The position numbers and the translations under genes are program-made. Positions 1 through 14,600 of a stretch of 64,000 nt of DNA are shown here, piece by piece. Location: the NCBI GenBank assembly GCA_008694505.1, contig VZDJ01000090.1, forward strand, positions 2,287,521 to 2,351,520. Direction: 5' to 3'. Positions within the stretch are counted from its first letter, which is position 1, and every line of letters starts with the position of its first letter. The notes beneath the pieces were generated by a model, which saw nothing but the letters and a program-made list of their open reading frames with translations, made no database searches and had not been told where the DNA came from. The DNA comes from Cyanoderma ruficeps (Eukaryota; Chordata; Aves; Passeriformes; Timaliidae).

Positions 1-2565
1 AGACACAGCAGCTCTGTCTTTATAGGTGGTGCAGAAATCAAGAAACAGTGTGTTTGACTGCCACTCAATACAGTCCAGCATCTTCCTTTTACTAAGGATG
101 TGTGGGAGCTTTGTTTTACCAGAGCTATGCCCATGTGCTCACATCCTCACTGAACAGAAACAGTGCTGTACTAAATTACTGTACACTAAATTAAATTACT
201 TCTTTGCCTCCTTGAGTAGTTACTTCACCTACTACACAAGGTGCTGCCTCAGTGATGGATGTACGAGTGTAGGGTCACCAGGCAGCTGCTCTGCTTCTCC
301 TGTCTCTGCTGGTAGCCATAATGGATACAGATTCTGCTGGGCTGGTTTGGCACGCTGGAAACTGCTGAAAGGAGGTGTGCTGGCCTCAGTCACTCTGTGT
401 ACATGTAGACATCTCTGGTTGCCAACAGCGTCCAAAATGGCTGGGCTCTAACCAGTTTTTATTATTTTATAATCAGAATCGTTCATCTGCTAAAGTCTCC
501 CAGCTAACCCCTTCAGCATCATCTGGTACAGTGAATGCAGCTAGAATCAGTGAGTAAGTACTACTGACCAACACCAGCTGTATGCAGGAGGGATGAGTTA
601 CAGATACCTTGGGTGGGAAACTGGCTTTCCTGCCTTTCAGAGTTGTGAGTTTCTACTGACTTGGACAACCTGGGGATAACAACTAGATTAATCTTGCTGC
701 ATATAAATGCAAATTAATTTGTTAGTGAAGTAAGCTAATTGGATTCAAAGGGGAAGAAATCTTGTTTTTAAGATGAGATAACACAATTTGTAAGAGTGTG
801 TGTCGAAGTGCTGAAGTTGCACCACGGCTTTCTCCCACAGTAAAAGACTCTTAACTCTGTCAGGTGTTTTCATAAATTATGCAGGGGATGGTCAGTGAGC
901 ACAGAGAAAGCAAAGTCTGTGAAGGGATATAAATAGAAAGTGATGTGCTCCCATTGCTGGGCTGGAGAGGGCTGTGGTGGCTGTGTTTAGGTAGGCTGTG
1001 TGTATCATCCTGTGAGGGAATCAAATGCTGTAACTCATCTCAGAGAGGACTGTGTCCAGTTCTGTGATGGTGTGAACACTGTCGTGTAGGTGGAGTTGAA
1101 TTATGTTCCTGAAATCTTCAGGCACTTTGAGTTCCCTGAGTTGGATCTATTCTTAGGTTGTTTCTTGTTTGCTTTATGTTATGGTTTGCCAAGATCTCCC
1201 AAGTCTTCCCTGGAACAGAGAAAGTACTTCAAGATTAGACTGGTAAACAGCATCAGCCTTAATGTTTCTCTTCCTCTAATCTTTACTGAATGCACTACAT
1301 TCAATTAACTTCTAGAGTATAAATGCTGAAAAGCAGTATCTGAATTCAGTTCTGGTACAATACAGATTATTTCTGTTAGTTTGACACACACATACACACA
1401 GAATGTGTGGGCACAGAACACTTTGTGAAGTGTATGCTTCAGTGCTTTGGGAGCTCCATAGGTGTCTGGCTTTCTGGTTTGTAAGGATATTATTTTGGGG
1501 GTTTGTTTTTGATGTCAGTGCCAGTAGTGGTAGACTCAGTTTACATTAAGAACTCCTCTGTGTTTAAAGTTGTATTATAAACCACCCCCACTTCCTTGCA
1601 GTCCAAACAGACCAAAAAATACCCTAAAGACATGCAGCCTGTTAAAAGAAGCCAGTGAGCTTTCCAGGAGGAGCCAGGGAAAGGTGAAGCATAAGCAGTT
1701 TTGAGGGCCCATGGAAAGACTTGCAAAAACAGGTTGGTTGGTGAGAGAGTGAATGGAACTGGGAAAGTAAATACGGAGCTCACGCATATCAAAAAGCAGA
1801 CCTATCTTTTCCTGTTGTCATATACAGTATACTTACATCACTTGCTCTCTAAAATTTATTTCTCTGGTAGATCAACCATCATTGACTTAATCTCATCCTT
1901 TGTGTATTTTATAATGTTTTTTGTTTGTCTAAATACAGGCTACCAATTTGTTCAAGATGAGGACAAGTTAGGTGCAATTTATTAGGCTGTTATGTATAAC
2001 TTCATTTCATTACCTTAATTTTAACTGAATTTTACATATCTGAGAACGTAGGAGTGTCATTTTGGGTCATTTTAATCAGTACAGTAATTTAATATCAGGT
2101 AAATTTTGTAATCTGCTGCATTAAGAGCACTCTAAATTTGTAGTTAATGAAATGTCCTCACTGTAGCTTGTTCTTTGCTTAGCATTCATGCTTTATTTCA
2201 AACTGGGAATTGAGTGCAGATTCAGTGAGGAAGGGCTGGTAAGAGAGAGTTCAGCTGTTCCTCCTCCCATTTGAAAAGCAGTCATATACTCTTCTCTTCT
2301 TGTTTGCTTAAAGTTTTTATATTTAAAGTAATCAAGGAAATGGAGACCAGTTCATTACAGATAGGTTTTGCAAAGCATCCTGATAGGTAATGTGCTTAAT
2401 TTTTAATGTCACAAAATCAATTGCTGTGAGTTAAGGGGATGGACTTGTGCCTACACCATAGTAAAGCCCCATCCTTGTGGTCCAAGACAAACCCATGTAA
2501 ATGTTGTGGGGTAAGAATTCAGAAAAGTGCAGCAGTTGTTAATTCCTTCCATGATTTTTCCTCAG
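1..2565 (+). other. Region upstream of first USF3 coding exon (5' intron)
   Basis: AT-rich DNA with no CpG-rich promoter, no recognised coding exon and only a short CA-type microsatellite near 1384-1402. The splice acceptor at 2565 implies that at least the last part is intron. Nothing else identified apart from the doubtful exon at 477-549. Confidence 0.6.
477..549 (+). other. Possible non-coding 5' exon of USF3
   Basis: A T-rich tract ending ATAATCAG at 476 and a GTGAGTAAGT-type donor at 550 bracket about 73 nt upstream of the first coding exon. USF3 needs upstream non-coding exons, so this could be one. Only splice-site shape supports it, and there is no coding constraint to test. Confidence 0.15.
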
Positions 2566-2630
2566 GCTCTCTTCTCCGAAACCATGCCAGAGATGACAGA
2601 GAATGAGACACCTACTAAGAAGCAACATCG
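2566..2630 (+). CDS. USF3: USF3 first coding exon (18 nt 5' UTR plus start codon)
   Basis: The acceptor ends in TTTTTCCTCAG at 2565 and the donor is GTGAGT at 2631. The ATG at 2584 opens MPEMTENETPTKKQH and the exon stops after two bases of the next Arg codon. Because an acceptor precedes the ATG, at least one non-coding exon and the promoter lie further upstream. Confidence 0.92.
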
Positions 2631-5600
2631 GTGAGTTTCTGTGAGAAAATGACTATTTCGTACTTCTGTGGTCTGTGGACATGTTGCAGTTATGAAGTTT
2701 CTAGCTAAAAGTTTGGCAATAAGGGTATGGAGGAGAAGTTCTGTGTGTTCATCAGGGTTGATCCAAAAGGTTCTCTCTTGCCCTGTCTATGCCAAACTAT
2801 TTGTTAAAGATGTATCTACCCCGGGTCACTTAGGCAAAAGAGAATCTTCAATTACTTCACTGACTATTCTGATGTGTGTAAAACTGTGTTGCTGCCTTGG
2901 TTAGAGCACAGCATCTATTTTTGTGCAGGCTCCTTGTAGATATTGGGGGGTAACTATAGTAATTTTCACAGGGTAATTTAGATCTCTTCCTCAACTCCCA
3001 GTGGAATCTGGATCTTAAATCTCTGCTGGAACTCAAAGTACACCTTGAGGTTGTGCACCAACACTATGATAAAAATTTGTAACAAAGTGACTCAGCACTC
3101 ACTAGAACTTTTCCAGAGTTTTGTTCCCTTGTATTAACATGGGTAGTCTAATGCCTGATTGGTAGGGAAGTTCTTCAGGCCTTAGTTAAATGCAGCATTC
3201 ATCTTATACTAGATAACCATGTAGGATATGATTTATGTTCAAGAAAAGCTCAGAGAGAACACTGATTTGTCCTACAGAAAGTTTTTCAGACTTTGCAGAT
3301 TTCACGACTCTTTCTTACCTAATAAAATATTTTGTATTCTGTAATGGTAATGTCATCCAAAAGACAGCTGGGTCTCTGCAGTCCTTGTATTCTTGTGCAT
3401 ATTTAGTATTAATAATCATCTTTAAGCATTATTTCTTAGCAGATGTCTCTAGGTCTGACCTGTAATATTAACATTACTGTCTCCTAATCCTTGTCTAAGT
3501 TACTCTAGGTGCACTCTACCTTTAATGAGTTACCAGAAATAAGAATCAACTCAAAGCATAAAGGATATACTGTGCCTCATAGTAATCACACCTCTTCCAC
3601 ATGTATGGTGCATTCTTACCTCAGATTCCTTGTTACATCTGGACTGTTCTGTAACAGTCAAAAAGAACAGCAGAAGATGCTGCTCTGCCTTTTGGATACC
3701 CTAGCAGACAGCTAGACTGAGAGTGTGCTGCTGGATGGAAGTTTTTTTTTATTGTTTTTTTTCTGGAATTTTGCTTTTTCCAGAAAACACTTTGCTTTAT
3801 TGTACTTCCTGGAAGTATTTGTTTTAGTGCATGTGTATAGTACATCTTATTTACATATGTAGAGTATATATTTGAAATTTATTGACTGCCAGTAAAGCAG
3901 TTTGGGGCATTGCATAATGATTGTTGCCATCAGTCCAGTAGTCCTAGGTGAACACCTGAAACCAAACACAACCCTCCCATGCCCATATCACACCTGTTCA
4001 GAATTTTGAGACAGTAAAGAACAGCAGCTGCAAAGGATCAGTATTTTTGGGTTTTCTCACAAAGGAAGCCTCTTTGATACCAGAAGCTATGATGTTTGAA
4101 GGCAATGTGACTGGAAAATCAACTTGCATGGTAAAGTTTTCTCCTGTTTCAGTGATCCAGTAAATGTAAAAGCAGCATTTCAAACAGATACTAAACTGTC
4201 TTGTTCCTCAGAAACAAAACTATTTTTTTTAATCTTTGGGCTTTTTGAGCACTGCATAGTGTAACAGGAACATAAAAACCCAGCTCTCCACTATAAATAT
4301 GTACCAATAATCAAGTGCAATATTACACTGTGCCTTGTTGTATTGCAATTGATTTAAGTCTGAACATAACGAATTTTTGTTAGAAACTGTTTAATGCCAA
4401 TGTCTAAGAACATCTGATTGTGACTTCTGCTGTTCTAGTTCACAGAGCAGACTATAATTAGTATTTTTAGCTGTAATAGAAATAATATAAGAAATATTTG
4501 TTTGTATGCAGATCTTTAACCTTCAGTTTCACATGAGTCTTTTCACTTTATGTTTCACAGAAAGAAAAACCGGGAGACACATAATGCAGGTAGGAACAAC
4601 ATGCTTTGCTGTTGGGTCTGGAAATAAGCACAGATACTTTGGAGTAGTAAAATATACTTTGCATGGAGAAGGTACCTCCATGGGAGTTTAGTACACTGAA
4701 AAAACCTCAACCTATCAAACACCTTCCTGCATGCTTGCAAAAAATATCTCTGCAGATTGTTTCTAGTTTGCTGTTTTCCACAACACAAAGTTGAAGTATG
4801 AAGGGGCACCATGCCCCTGCCTTTCCAAAGCTAGTAAATTAAGAAGTAAACAATTTCAGTTGTGTTCGGTTCCAAAGAAAAACAACTGCACAGGCATTCA
4901 CATGCAACTAATATCCACCTCGGTCAAAACAGAGACAGGTGTCCTACCTGAGAGCTTTAGAGGCTCCCTGGATTAGAAGTATTCCTCTAGCCTATTCCTA
5001 GGGCACCCAGTTGGATGTTGGCACCCCAGAAATTCTGTGCAAATGTTGGCTGTGTGTTGCAGGAGTCCCATCCCTTGGGCAGCACCCAATTGGTGTCTAG
5101 CGCCAATGGCATCTTCTACAAGTAGGAACAGAAAGATGGACTGGGGAAGAGTCTGGCAGGCTTTGACTGGGTTTATCCAAAGAAATTGATTGCAGTTCTT
5201 CGTTTACTGAACAGCAGTATCTCGTGTTCTTCACACTCAGCTGGAAAAATCACTGAGCAGTTTCCATGTGAAGCCTGTGCAGTGTTGTGCTTGTTGAGTG
5301 TGCTCAGGGTGTGGCCAATTTCTTAAGAATTCAGAAGAATCAGGAAACAATCTTATCAAGTTTACTTCTAAGATTGCTGGCCTCATTGGAATTCCCAGTT
5401 CCTGTTTCACTAGTCGATAGCTTTCCAAAATCTTTATCACCTGGGCTGAACTCTGCAGTATTGGGCACCAGCTCCTTCCAAGCCTATACTTTCTTAGTCA
5501 TTAATATCTGGAAAAGCTGAGGAGAGTGTTGGAAATAGTACCAAAACAAAAGAGTAGCACTTCACAAACACTGTGATATCTGTATGTATTAGTAAGATAT

Positions 5601-8600
5601 ATAAAGATTAAGTCCCAGGTGTCCTGCGTTTTAATTTTTACGGAGGTGCTGTAATTTATATGGTAAACTTCTTGCATGAGAAACTTTGTCTTGTTGCGTT
5701 TAGTGTATTTAGGCCTGTCTCTGTCAATGCCAGCAGTTTATCTTGACATATAAAAAAAAAGTTTGAGAAAGGTAAATAGAAGTGGCAGGCTACTGAAATA
5801 AGACTGTTTAAATTAAATTAGTGAGGCTTTTGTAAAGGAGCAAAATGCAATACACTCACCTGCAGGTCACAGTTTGTTTCTATGTCCCACCAAAAGCAGA
5901 GCAACTGCACAAATCAAAAGGTTCATTCAGCACCCTGAACAAACAACACAGTGTTTTGAGTCCTGACATGACAGAACTTTTTCCTTTTTTTTCTTTTAAA
6001 GACATCTTATAATTTTAAGTTTGCATAGAACTTGAAAATATTTCATTAAAAAGAAAATACATGAGAATTCGCTGTATTTGAAAGAGGCTGACTGTAGTGG
6101 ATGGAAAACAGAGATAGTCTCTGTAAAAATCACGCCCAGAGCTATTTACACTCCTAGACTTACAGTGTAGGCCCTTTCTGCCAATATTCAGACCTATTGA
6201 AGAGGTAAATGCTATTCACTAGAAGACCGTAAATGAAACATTTTCTGACCTTCTCTAAAATAGGTAGATTCACTGGAACTACTGTCCATTCAATAGTTTC
6301 TTTGCTCCCAGTCAGTTAAACCTTATGGAACAGTTAAACCTTTGGACACAGAAAAGAGTAACTGATAGTCCATATACCTAGAGTTTCAGCTATGTTCAGT
6401 GTTGGCTCACTGCTCTGTTAATATAAATTCAAAATTAAGCCTGAAGACTGATAAAATTTACATTATTTCTCTTTTGGTGCTAAATTTGACATTAGAATTT
6501 AAGAAGCATGGGTTTGCTTCCCAAATCTGAAATTGATTCTTTCCATAATCTTTGTTCATTTGCTTTCTGTATGCCTAAATTTAATCGATCTGTCTTATGA
6601 AGAGAGTGTCATAAAACTGTGTTAGACAGCAGTTTCAAAACCTGAATTTTGAGTTGTAGGAGCTTGACTTTTTCATGAGGAGGTCCAAAATATCCCCACC
6701 TTTTAAAGGTATAGCTACTTGCATTACGGCTCTTTGATTTCACTGAGTGTTAATTTGCTAACTGAGGTTTGCTTTAGAGGAACATTTTTCCTCACTGAAG
6801 TTAGTCCAGGTTCCAGTGAGTAATGAAATAACGTATTTATGAGCCATTACATTGTCCTGGTTCTGCTGCTGTTGTGCTGACTTGCCCAACCAGATGACAC
6901 AGTACATATTATTTTTGCTTAGTGGAGAGACATCGAAAGAAGAAGATTAATGCTGGGATAAACAGAATTGGAGAACTTATTCCCTGCTCTCCAGCCCTTA
7001 AGCAGGTGAGTGCATACAGAGGTGCATACAAGTTTCCTGTCAAGTGTTCAGATGTTTCTTTGTAGAAGTATAAATACTTATTTTACTATTTGTATTAGCA
7101 AGAAGGCAAAACTTTCTGAATTAATATACTCTAAAATATCACTAGTTGTTAGTATTTTAAAAACTACTTGTAATGGAATCCTATTTGGAAGTGCAGGGTC
7201 ACATGAATGTAGTTACACAGATTTTGAGCATTTTTTCTGAAAGTGTTGCAGCTGACTGGTTATTTTTGTCATCCTTCATATAGTGGCTTGAAAGCAATTC
7301 AAAAGCTGAAATTATAATAATAGTAATTTAAGACACTCTCCTTGCAAAAGATGAAGCAAGACAAATGCTCTGAGGTTGATGTACAGAAGCATTTTTTTCA
7401 AAATAGAGGAATCCCCAGCAGGGACTGTTCCTACTGAACAGTAGAAGAAATTAAGAAGTGAACAAAGGTTTTGCAGGCAGAATAAGCATATTTTCATAAA
7501 AAGATGATTGTGGATGGGTTATTTTCCCATATTCCCTAGTATGCTACTTTCAAAGGGAAAGTCGTATACTACTTTCCCAAGTATGCATATATCTCCCTGG
7601 ATAGTTGTTCCATGTTTATTTCCTTTCTAATAAAATATTTACAAGGCAGTATCCTGGAAATTTCATGTGTTGTGTATGTTTATTAGTGAACATGAATTTT
7701 AGGCTCATCAGCAAGAAAGGATGCTGGCTATTCAGGATCTGTGGCCTTAGTATCTACCTCTGGGCATCAGAAAGTATCAGCTCCAGCACTGCAAATGTTA
7801 TTCTCTAAAATGTCACAGCATTTTAGGGTCAGTGTCACTCATAAAACCTGTAGTTTCATCTTACAAAAGCAACCAAACCAAAAAACTCAAACCAAAAGAA
7901 AACAAACCCTACCCAGTGGTATTCAGAGCATATTTTTAAAGTAAAGACCTCTTGCAGTAAGTGCAGCCTCATCATTAATGGATTTACAAATTCTAGACCT
8001 TTCTGCTGACTTTATATGTGTGTTTTCTTTTACAGAGCAAGAACATGATCCTGGATCAGGCCTTCAAGTATATAACAGAAATGAAAAGACAGAATGATGA
8101 ACTTCTGTTAAATGGAGGGAACAATGAGCAGGGTAGGTGCAGATGCTACTGGGGGCTCTGAAGTTTCTGTCCCTCACTTCTGCTGTGTCTCTGTACTGAC
8201 TAACAACAAAGCCTGGAACCACAAACAGGAATCCCAAGAAATTATGCACATACAGGAAAAATACAGCTGTTTAGAATATCTTGAAACGAAAAGTCAACAG
8301 AAGGGAGTGTTCTGGCACATAGCTATGAGATACTGAAGCAATTGCATTGTGATTTAAAGTAATTACAGAGCTTATAGGTGATGTGGCATCATCTGGTAAA
8401 TTCTGTCCCAGTTTATTCTGCTGTAGTGATCCGAATGATTTCTGACAAACTTCAGTTAGATTTTTTTTTTTTTTTCATCAAAAAGGTGAAGTTTTATTCA
8501 TTCAAAAACCTTTTTTTCCCATTGAGAAGCTGTAAAAGTTACAACAGCTTGTTTTATAAAAATATAGTGCATCATATAAAATTTACTTGAATCGATGTGT

Positions 8601-11600
8601 AAAAATGATAGAGGTATGACAGAAATAATCTCAGAGCTAATGTGGTTCGTGATTTTTATTTCTGCTTTATTGTGATTTTCCCAATTTGGTAAGCCATCTC
8701 CCAAGTGCACTGCCAGTTTTTGTGACTTTACATGAGTGCTTTCTATTTTATTTTGCCTGTAATTTTTAGATGGAATGAAATTTAATTCTTCTGGAAAGCT
8801 GTAAGATTATCAATTAAAACAGTTTTGGTGTTTGCAAAAGAGCAGGGAAAAGAAAAAGATTAATATGCTTTCTTTCAGGAATGAAACAATTTGGATTAAT
8901 TCAGTTTCATCTGAGTTAGTCCTAATGTTTTTTTCTAAGTAATTTGATATGTCCTGCTATTGGTAATGGAATAGTCTGTGAAATTCATTCATTTTCCCAT
9001 TCAGTAGAGAGACTTATCAGGAAAAGATCACATAGGGTGTGCTAGCCATTTGAAAAGGACATACATTGTTAACACTTTATTCAATTTATTTCTACAAATT
9101 ATTTCATTACTACACAGTGTTTACTCTCTTAATCATGTGGTAACATTATTTCATTATTTGCTCTGGTGCTGATGTAATGGAGTGCTCTCCCTTTTTGTAG
9201 CTGAAGAGATAAAAAAACTCCGGAAACAGCTGGACGAACTGCAAAAGGAAAATGGGAGATACATCGAGCTACTGAAAGCAAATGATATTTGCTTGTATGA
9301 TGACCCTACAATCCACTGGAAAGGAAACCTCAAAAATGCCAAGGTCTCAGTTGTTATTCCCAGCGATCAGGTTCAAAAGAACATCATTGTCTATTCAAAT
9401 GGGACTCAACCCAATGGAAATAACCAGGGAGCATCTGTGCAGGGAATAACATTTAATGTTGGTCATAATTTGCAAAAGCAAACAGCCAATGTTGTGCCAG
9501 TTCAGAGAACTTGCAACCTCGTGACTCCTGTGACGATTGCTGGTATTTATCCCACAGAAAATAAGCCATGGTCACAACCTACAGTTTCTCCACTGGCATC
9601 TGCTCAGACAGCTCCAGCAGGGAATGTTCTTGAGCTCTCCACGCCGGAGAATGAGCGAGGTGTGCCCACCACTGCTCCTGCCAGCTCACAGAGCACACCT
9701 CGACCTGCAGCAGAACAGGAACTACAGCGTTCTTCAAGTAATGCACCACAGAATGAGCAAAATCCCCCCAAAAGTAAAAATGATGAGGAGGGCACTAAAT
9801 CAACAAAGAAAACACTCCCGCAGGGAACCAGCCTTCCTTCCAGTGCCTCCGTGGAAGCCTCCCAAGTTCAACAGGTGAATGCAACTTGCTCAAACACACA
9901 CAATTCCAGGAGTGACCCCCAGGAGAGTTGTGCCATTTCAACCACGGACACAGCTTGTGTGCCGCCTGTGAGACCGTCTACTGCAGAGAGCTGCTCTTCT
10001 GCAAATGTCCTCAAAAGTACGGACGTGGTCAGCAGTGCTGGGACGCCCGCGATGTCTGCAGCACAAGGAGTTAAGGCTGTGACAGCAATAAGCACTCTGG
10101 CTGCCAGCCCCCTGGAGAACTGCTGGTCCTTTTCAGGCTCTTCAGGTGTTGGCACTTCAGACTTGAAAAACATGAGTAGCCTTACCCGGATGCCTTCAGC
10201 TGGGAACACACAGACCACATGGACGACTTTGCAGCTGGCAGGAAATACCGTTCAGCCGCTGAGCCAGACGCCATCTGGGATAATGACTGCCCTCCTCAAC
10301 GAGCCAGTCAATGGTGTTGGCACTGTGTCTTCTGCCCATAGCAGGCCTTTGACTACAAGTATCAGTTTGCATGCTTCTCTGCCTGGGGATGGCCAGGCAG
10401 CTGAACAGATTGTAGTTACCTTGCCCTCGTGCCCACCCGTACCTATACAGCCTTTAATCAGCCAGCCACAGGTTAAAGCTCAGGCTGCAGGAAATATCCT
10501 TCCATTAAACTCAGCTATGCAGGTGATTCAGATGGCTCAGCCTGTTGCCTCAGCTGTGACAGGAGCACCAGCTAACCAGAATGTCATCATTCTCCAGCCT
10601 CCAAACCCTGCTCCGTGCCCGCCCATTGTGAGAGCGGAAGTTCCCAGCCAAAATGTTAGTCAACAAATTGTAATTATACAAGCTGCAAATCAGAATCCTC
10701 TTCCCCTCCTCTCTGCTCAGCCTTCTGCTTCTGTAAGAGTTCCCGTGAATGGGCCGACTGCAGTTGCCAACTCCAGCGGCTCCATGCAAAATGCCTCTCT
10801 TCCACAGACTTTCGGAGGGAAACACCTTGTCCATATATTACCAAGGCCATCTTCTTTGCCATCTTCTAGCTCCACGCAGACATTTTCAGTGACAATGTCC
10901 AATCAACAGCACCCTCAGACTATCTCATTAAATGGGCAACTTTTTGCATTGCAGCCTGTGATGTCTTCATCTGGAGCTTCAAACCAAGCCCCTATGCAAA
11001 TCATTCAGCCTACCACCAGCGAAGATCCAAATACCAACGTTGCCCTCAATACATTTGGTGCTTTAGCTAACCTCAATCAAAGCATATCGCAAATGGCTGG
11101 ACAGAGCTGCTTGCACTTGTCTCTCAGCCACCCCACCAATCCTGCAACTGTCAATAACCAGATTGCCACAGTCAACTGTGTGTCATTGCCAACTTCTGTG
11201 GCATCTTCAGTGCCTGCAGAGGTTTCAGTATTAACCAGTGCATCTAATTCCACAAATGCTTCCCCGCAAAAAGCACCCGCTGGCTTGCCATCCAGTGCAA
11301 AATCAAAACGGACAAACAAAAAGCCAAGCACAAAGAAACACCAAGCAGTCAATAATAAAGTGTCCTGCCCAGCAGTTCCTTGCAAAGATGCTGGGAAGGT
11401 GGACTGTGCTCCTGTGGAAACGGTGGCAAAGCCTTCAAATGGCGAAGGTCCACCGGGAAACGCCCCGGCAGCGTCACAGGCTGTAACCACATTGCAGGCG
11501 GGCGGCGCACCGAGCACCGTCAGCATTCCTGACTCCCCTTCCAAAGAGACTGCGAGCTCTGAACAGGCAGTGAAAACCCCCTCTGCTCCAGAGCCCAGCT

Positions 11601-14600
11601 CAGCTGAGGTGCCTGCTTCCTCACCACTGGAGCCTGCAGTGTCAGAGCAGCTGCTGCTCGCTCCACCGCCAGCCAAAGATGCTGCCCCTCGCCAGCAGCC
11701 CCAGGGACCTCAGAGCCACCCACCAAATGCCTCTGTCTTGTCAGAGTCTCCTAAACCCCGCGAACCCCCCGACACCTTAACATCCTCTCGTAAAGAAGCA
11801 CAGGTGACACATTTGCAGGTTGCAAATGGGACTTCAGCAGTACAGAGCAACACAGCAGGTCATACTTCCAAGGCGGGCATGATTTCGGAATCCTGCAACG
11901 TTGCGCAGGATTCCTCAGTGGTAATTCAAGAGGCGGACTTGTTAGAAGGACAGGGTCTAACAAAAATGCTGTCAGATCTCACAAAAGAAAGAACAGTTGT
12001 GGAAAAAACCTCTTCATTTACTGTTCAGGGGGAGCATTCTAATTTTCCTATGGAAAACTCTAAATCAGCAGAATCAAATGTTGATTTGCCTGAGAAACAG
12101 GAACTCTTGCTGATGAACACGGAAAGTGACACTCTCTCCCAGCCTCACTCCTGCATCTCTGATCAGGAAGTAGTCAGTGCTTCCCTTATCACTAGCAGGC
12201 AGGCAGACTCCCCCATGTCAACCAGCTCTGGCAGCAGTCGAGGCTTCTCAGTTGCGTCTATGTTGCCTGATACCACCAGAGAAGACATCACAAGCAGCAC
12301 CTCAACCAGTACCTGTAACAGCTGCACATTTTCAGAACAGACGGACATTGTAGCTCTTGCAGCAAGAGCTATTTTTGACCAGGAAAGCCTTGAGAAAGGT
12401 GGAGGGGGAATACAGGTTAACACAAGGGATGTCGTCTCTAAGTCTGAGGTCGCACCTTTGGAGAGAGAGCAACAGCCTTTTAAACCTCAGTCAGTGAAAG
12501 AAAACAACACAGGGCCACTGGAAGTGGCACCGAACAAATTCAGTGCTCGTGAAACAGTACAGACGAATGTTGACAGGCAGGTTGAGAAGCCAAGCTGCTC
12601 TGTAGGAGGTGTGGAAACATCAAACACTCCTTTGCAGATTTCCACTTCCCAGACACCCAGCATAACCAGTCTAAGTGTGAATAATCTGATACACCAGAGC
12701 CGCATTGTCCATCCCCTGGTGAGCTGCTCGGGTTTATCCCAGTCTTCAGAGTCTGCAAGTGTCCCTGCAACTGTGAGCCTCTCCCTTCCATCCAGCACGT
12801 ACATCAATCCATCTCCGGCACCTGCTCTGATGAGTGAATATGCACAGGAACAGCTGAATGCTATCAGGGCAAGCACAATGCAGGCTCCTCAGCTGCAGGA
12901 ATCACACTTAAAGCAGCAAAGCCATGAAGGTCGCAAAGACTCTGCCAAGAGGGCCGTTCAGGATGACCTTCTGCTTTCCACAGCAAAGAGGCAAAAGCAG
13001 TGCCAGACAGCACCCATAAGGCTTGAGGGGATGGCGCTGATGAACCGAACACCAGAGGGTATTGCTGATCAAACACAGATGCTGGTTAGTCAGATTCCTC
13101 CCAATTCATCCAATTCAGTGGCACCAGTGAGCAATCAAGGGCACGCTGATGGCCTCAGTAGGTTATTCCCACCCAACAGCAATTTCATAACGCCGGCTTT
13201 GAGACAAACTGAAGTCCAGTGCGGTTCTCAGCCGCCGCTCTCAGAGCAGCCAGGCCAGGCAGGGCAGCACTTGCAGCCAATTCAGCATGTCCCTGCCCAA
13301 GGCATCTCTCACCTTCACAGTAATCACCCGTACTTGAAGCAGCAGCAGGCTGGGCAGTTGAGGGAGAGGCACCACTTGTACCAGCTGCAGCACCACGTCA
13401 CTCACGGGGAAAACTCGGTCCACTCTCAACCCCACAGTGTTCACCAACAGCGAACAATACAGCAGGAGGTGCAGATGCAAAAGAAACGAAATCTCATCCA
13501 GGGAACACAGGCCACACAGCTTTCTCTACAGCAAAAACACCATGGAAGTGATCAAACACGGCAGAAAGGTGGTCAGCCCCATCCTCACCACCAACAAATG
13601 CAGCAGCAGATACAGCAGCACTTTGGAGCTTCACAGCCTGAAAAGAACTGTGAAAATCCTGCAACAAGCAGAAACCACCATAACCACCCTCAGAGCCATA
13701 TCAATCAGGATATTATGCATCAACAGCAACAGGATGTTGGCAGCAGACAGCAAGGTTCCACTTCAGAACACGTGTCGGGGCACAATCAGATGCAAAGACT
13801 TATGACCTCAAGGGGCTTAGAGCAGCAAATGGTGTCCCAGGCCAGTATCGTAACCAGACCGTCAGATATGACCTGCACCCCTCACAGGCAGGAAAGAAAC
13901 AGAGTTTCCAGCTACTCTGCTGAGGCTCTCATTGGGAAGACGCCCTCTAACTCGGAACAGAGAATAGGGATATCTCTTCAAGGCCCTAGGGTTTCTGACC
14001 AGCTTGAAATGAGAAGTTATCTTGATGTTTCTAGAAGTAAAGGGTTGGCGATTCATAATATGCAGGGCCGCTTGTCCGTCGACCACACAGTTGGCTCAGA
14101 TGTGCAGCGTCTTTCTGATTGCCAAACATTTAAGCCCTCTGGACCCAATCAACAACTGACGGGCAATTTTGATGTGCAGGCTTCAAGAAACAGTGAAATT
14201 GGCAATTCTGTGTCATCCCTCCGGGGCATGCAGTCACAAGTGTTCCGAATTGGTCAGAATGCTGCGCCATCCATAGAGAGGCAGAAGAGATTGCCCTACC
14301 AGCCATTACAGGGTATTCCAACGGGGAATACCCTGCCATCAAGGGAGAATGAAAACACATGCCACCAAAGTTTCATGCAGAGTTTGCTTGCCCCTCACCT
14401 TGGAGATCAAGTCAGTGGAAGCCAAAGATCAATCCCAGAACATCAAAGGAACACGCAGTGCGGTGCCTCCTCCACGATCGAGTACAACTGTCCCCCAGCA
14501 CGGGAGACTGTCCACATCCGAAGGGATGGTGATGGCCAGAGCAGGGAAAGCTGTGACATGTCCATTGGGGCAATTAACACAAGGAACACTTCACTGACTA

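Noticed and set aside
1384..1402. Short CA-rich microsatellite
   Set aside because: Only a few interrupted units, with no unusual structure.
9182..9200. In-frame Met upstream of the large USF3 exon as a start codon
   Set aside because: These bases are intron, ending in TTTTTGTAG. The upstream small exons supply the conserved bHLH start in phase.
11077..11676. 199-codon minus-strand open frame antisense to USF3
   Set aside because: It lies wholly opposite the Ser/Pro/Gln-rich USF3 coding exon, whose composition removes stops on the other strand. The residues are low-complexity with no family match.
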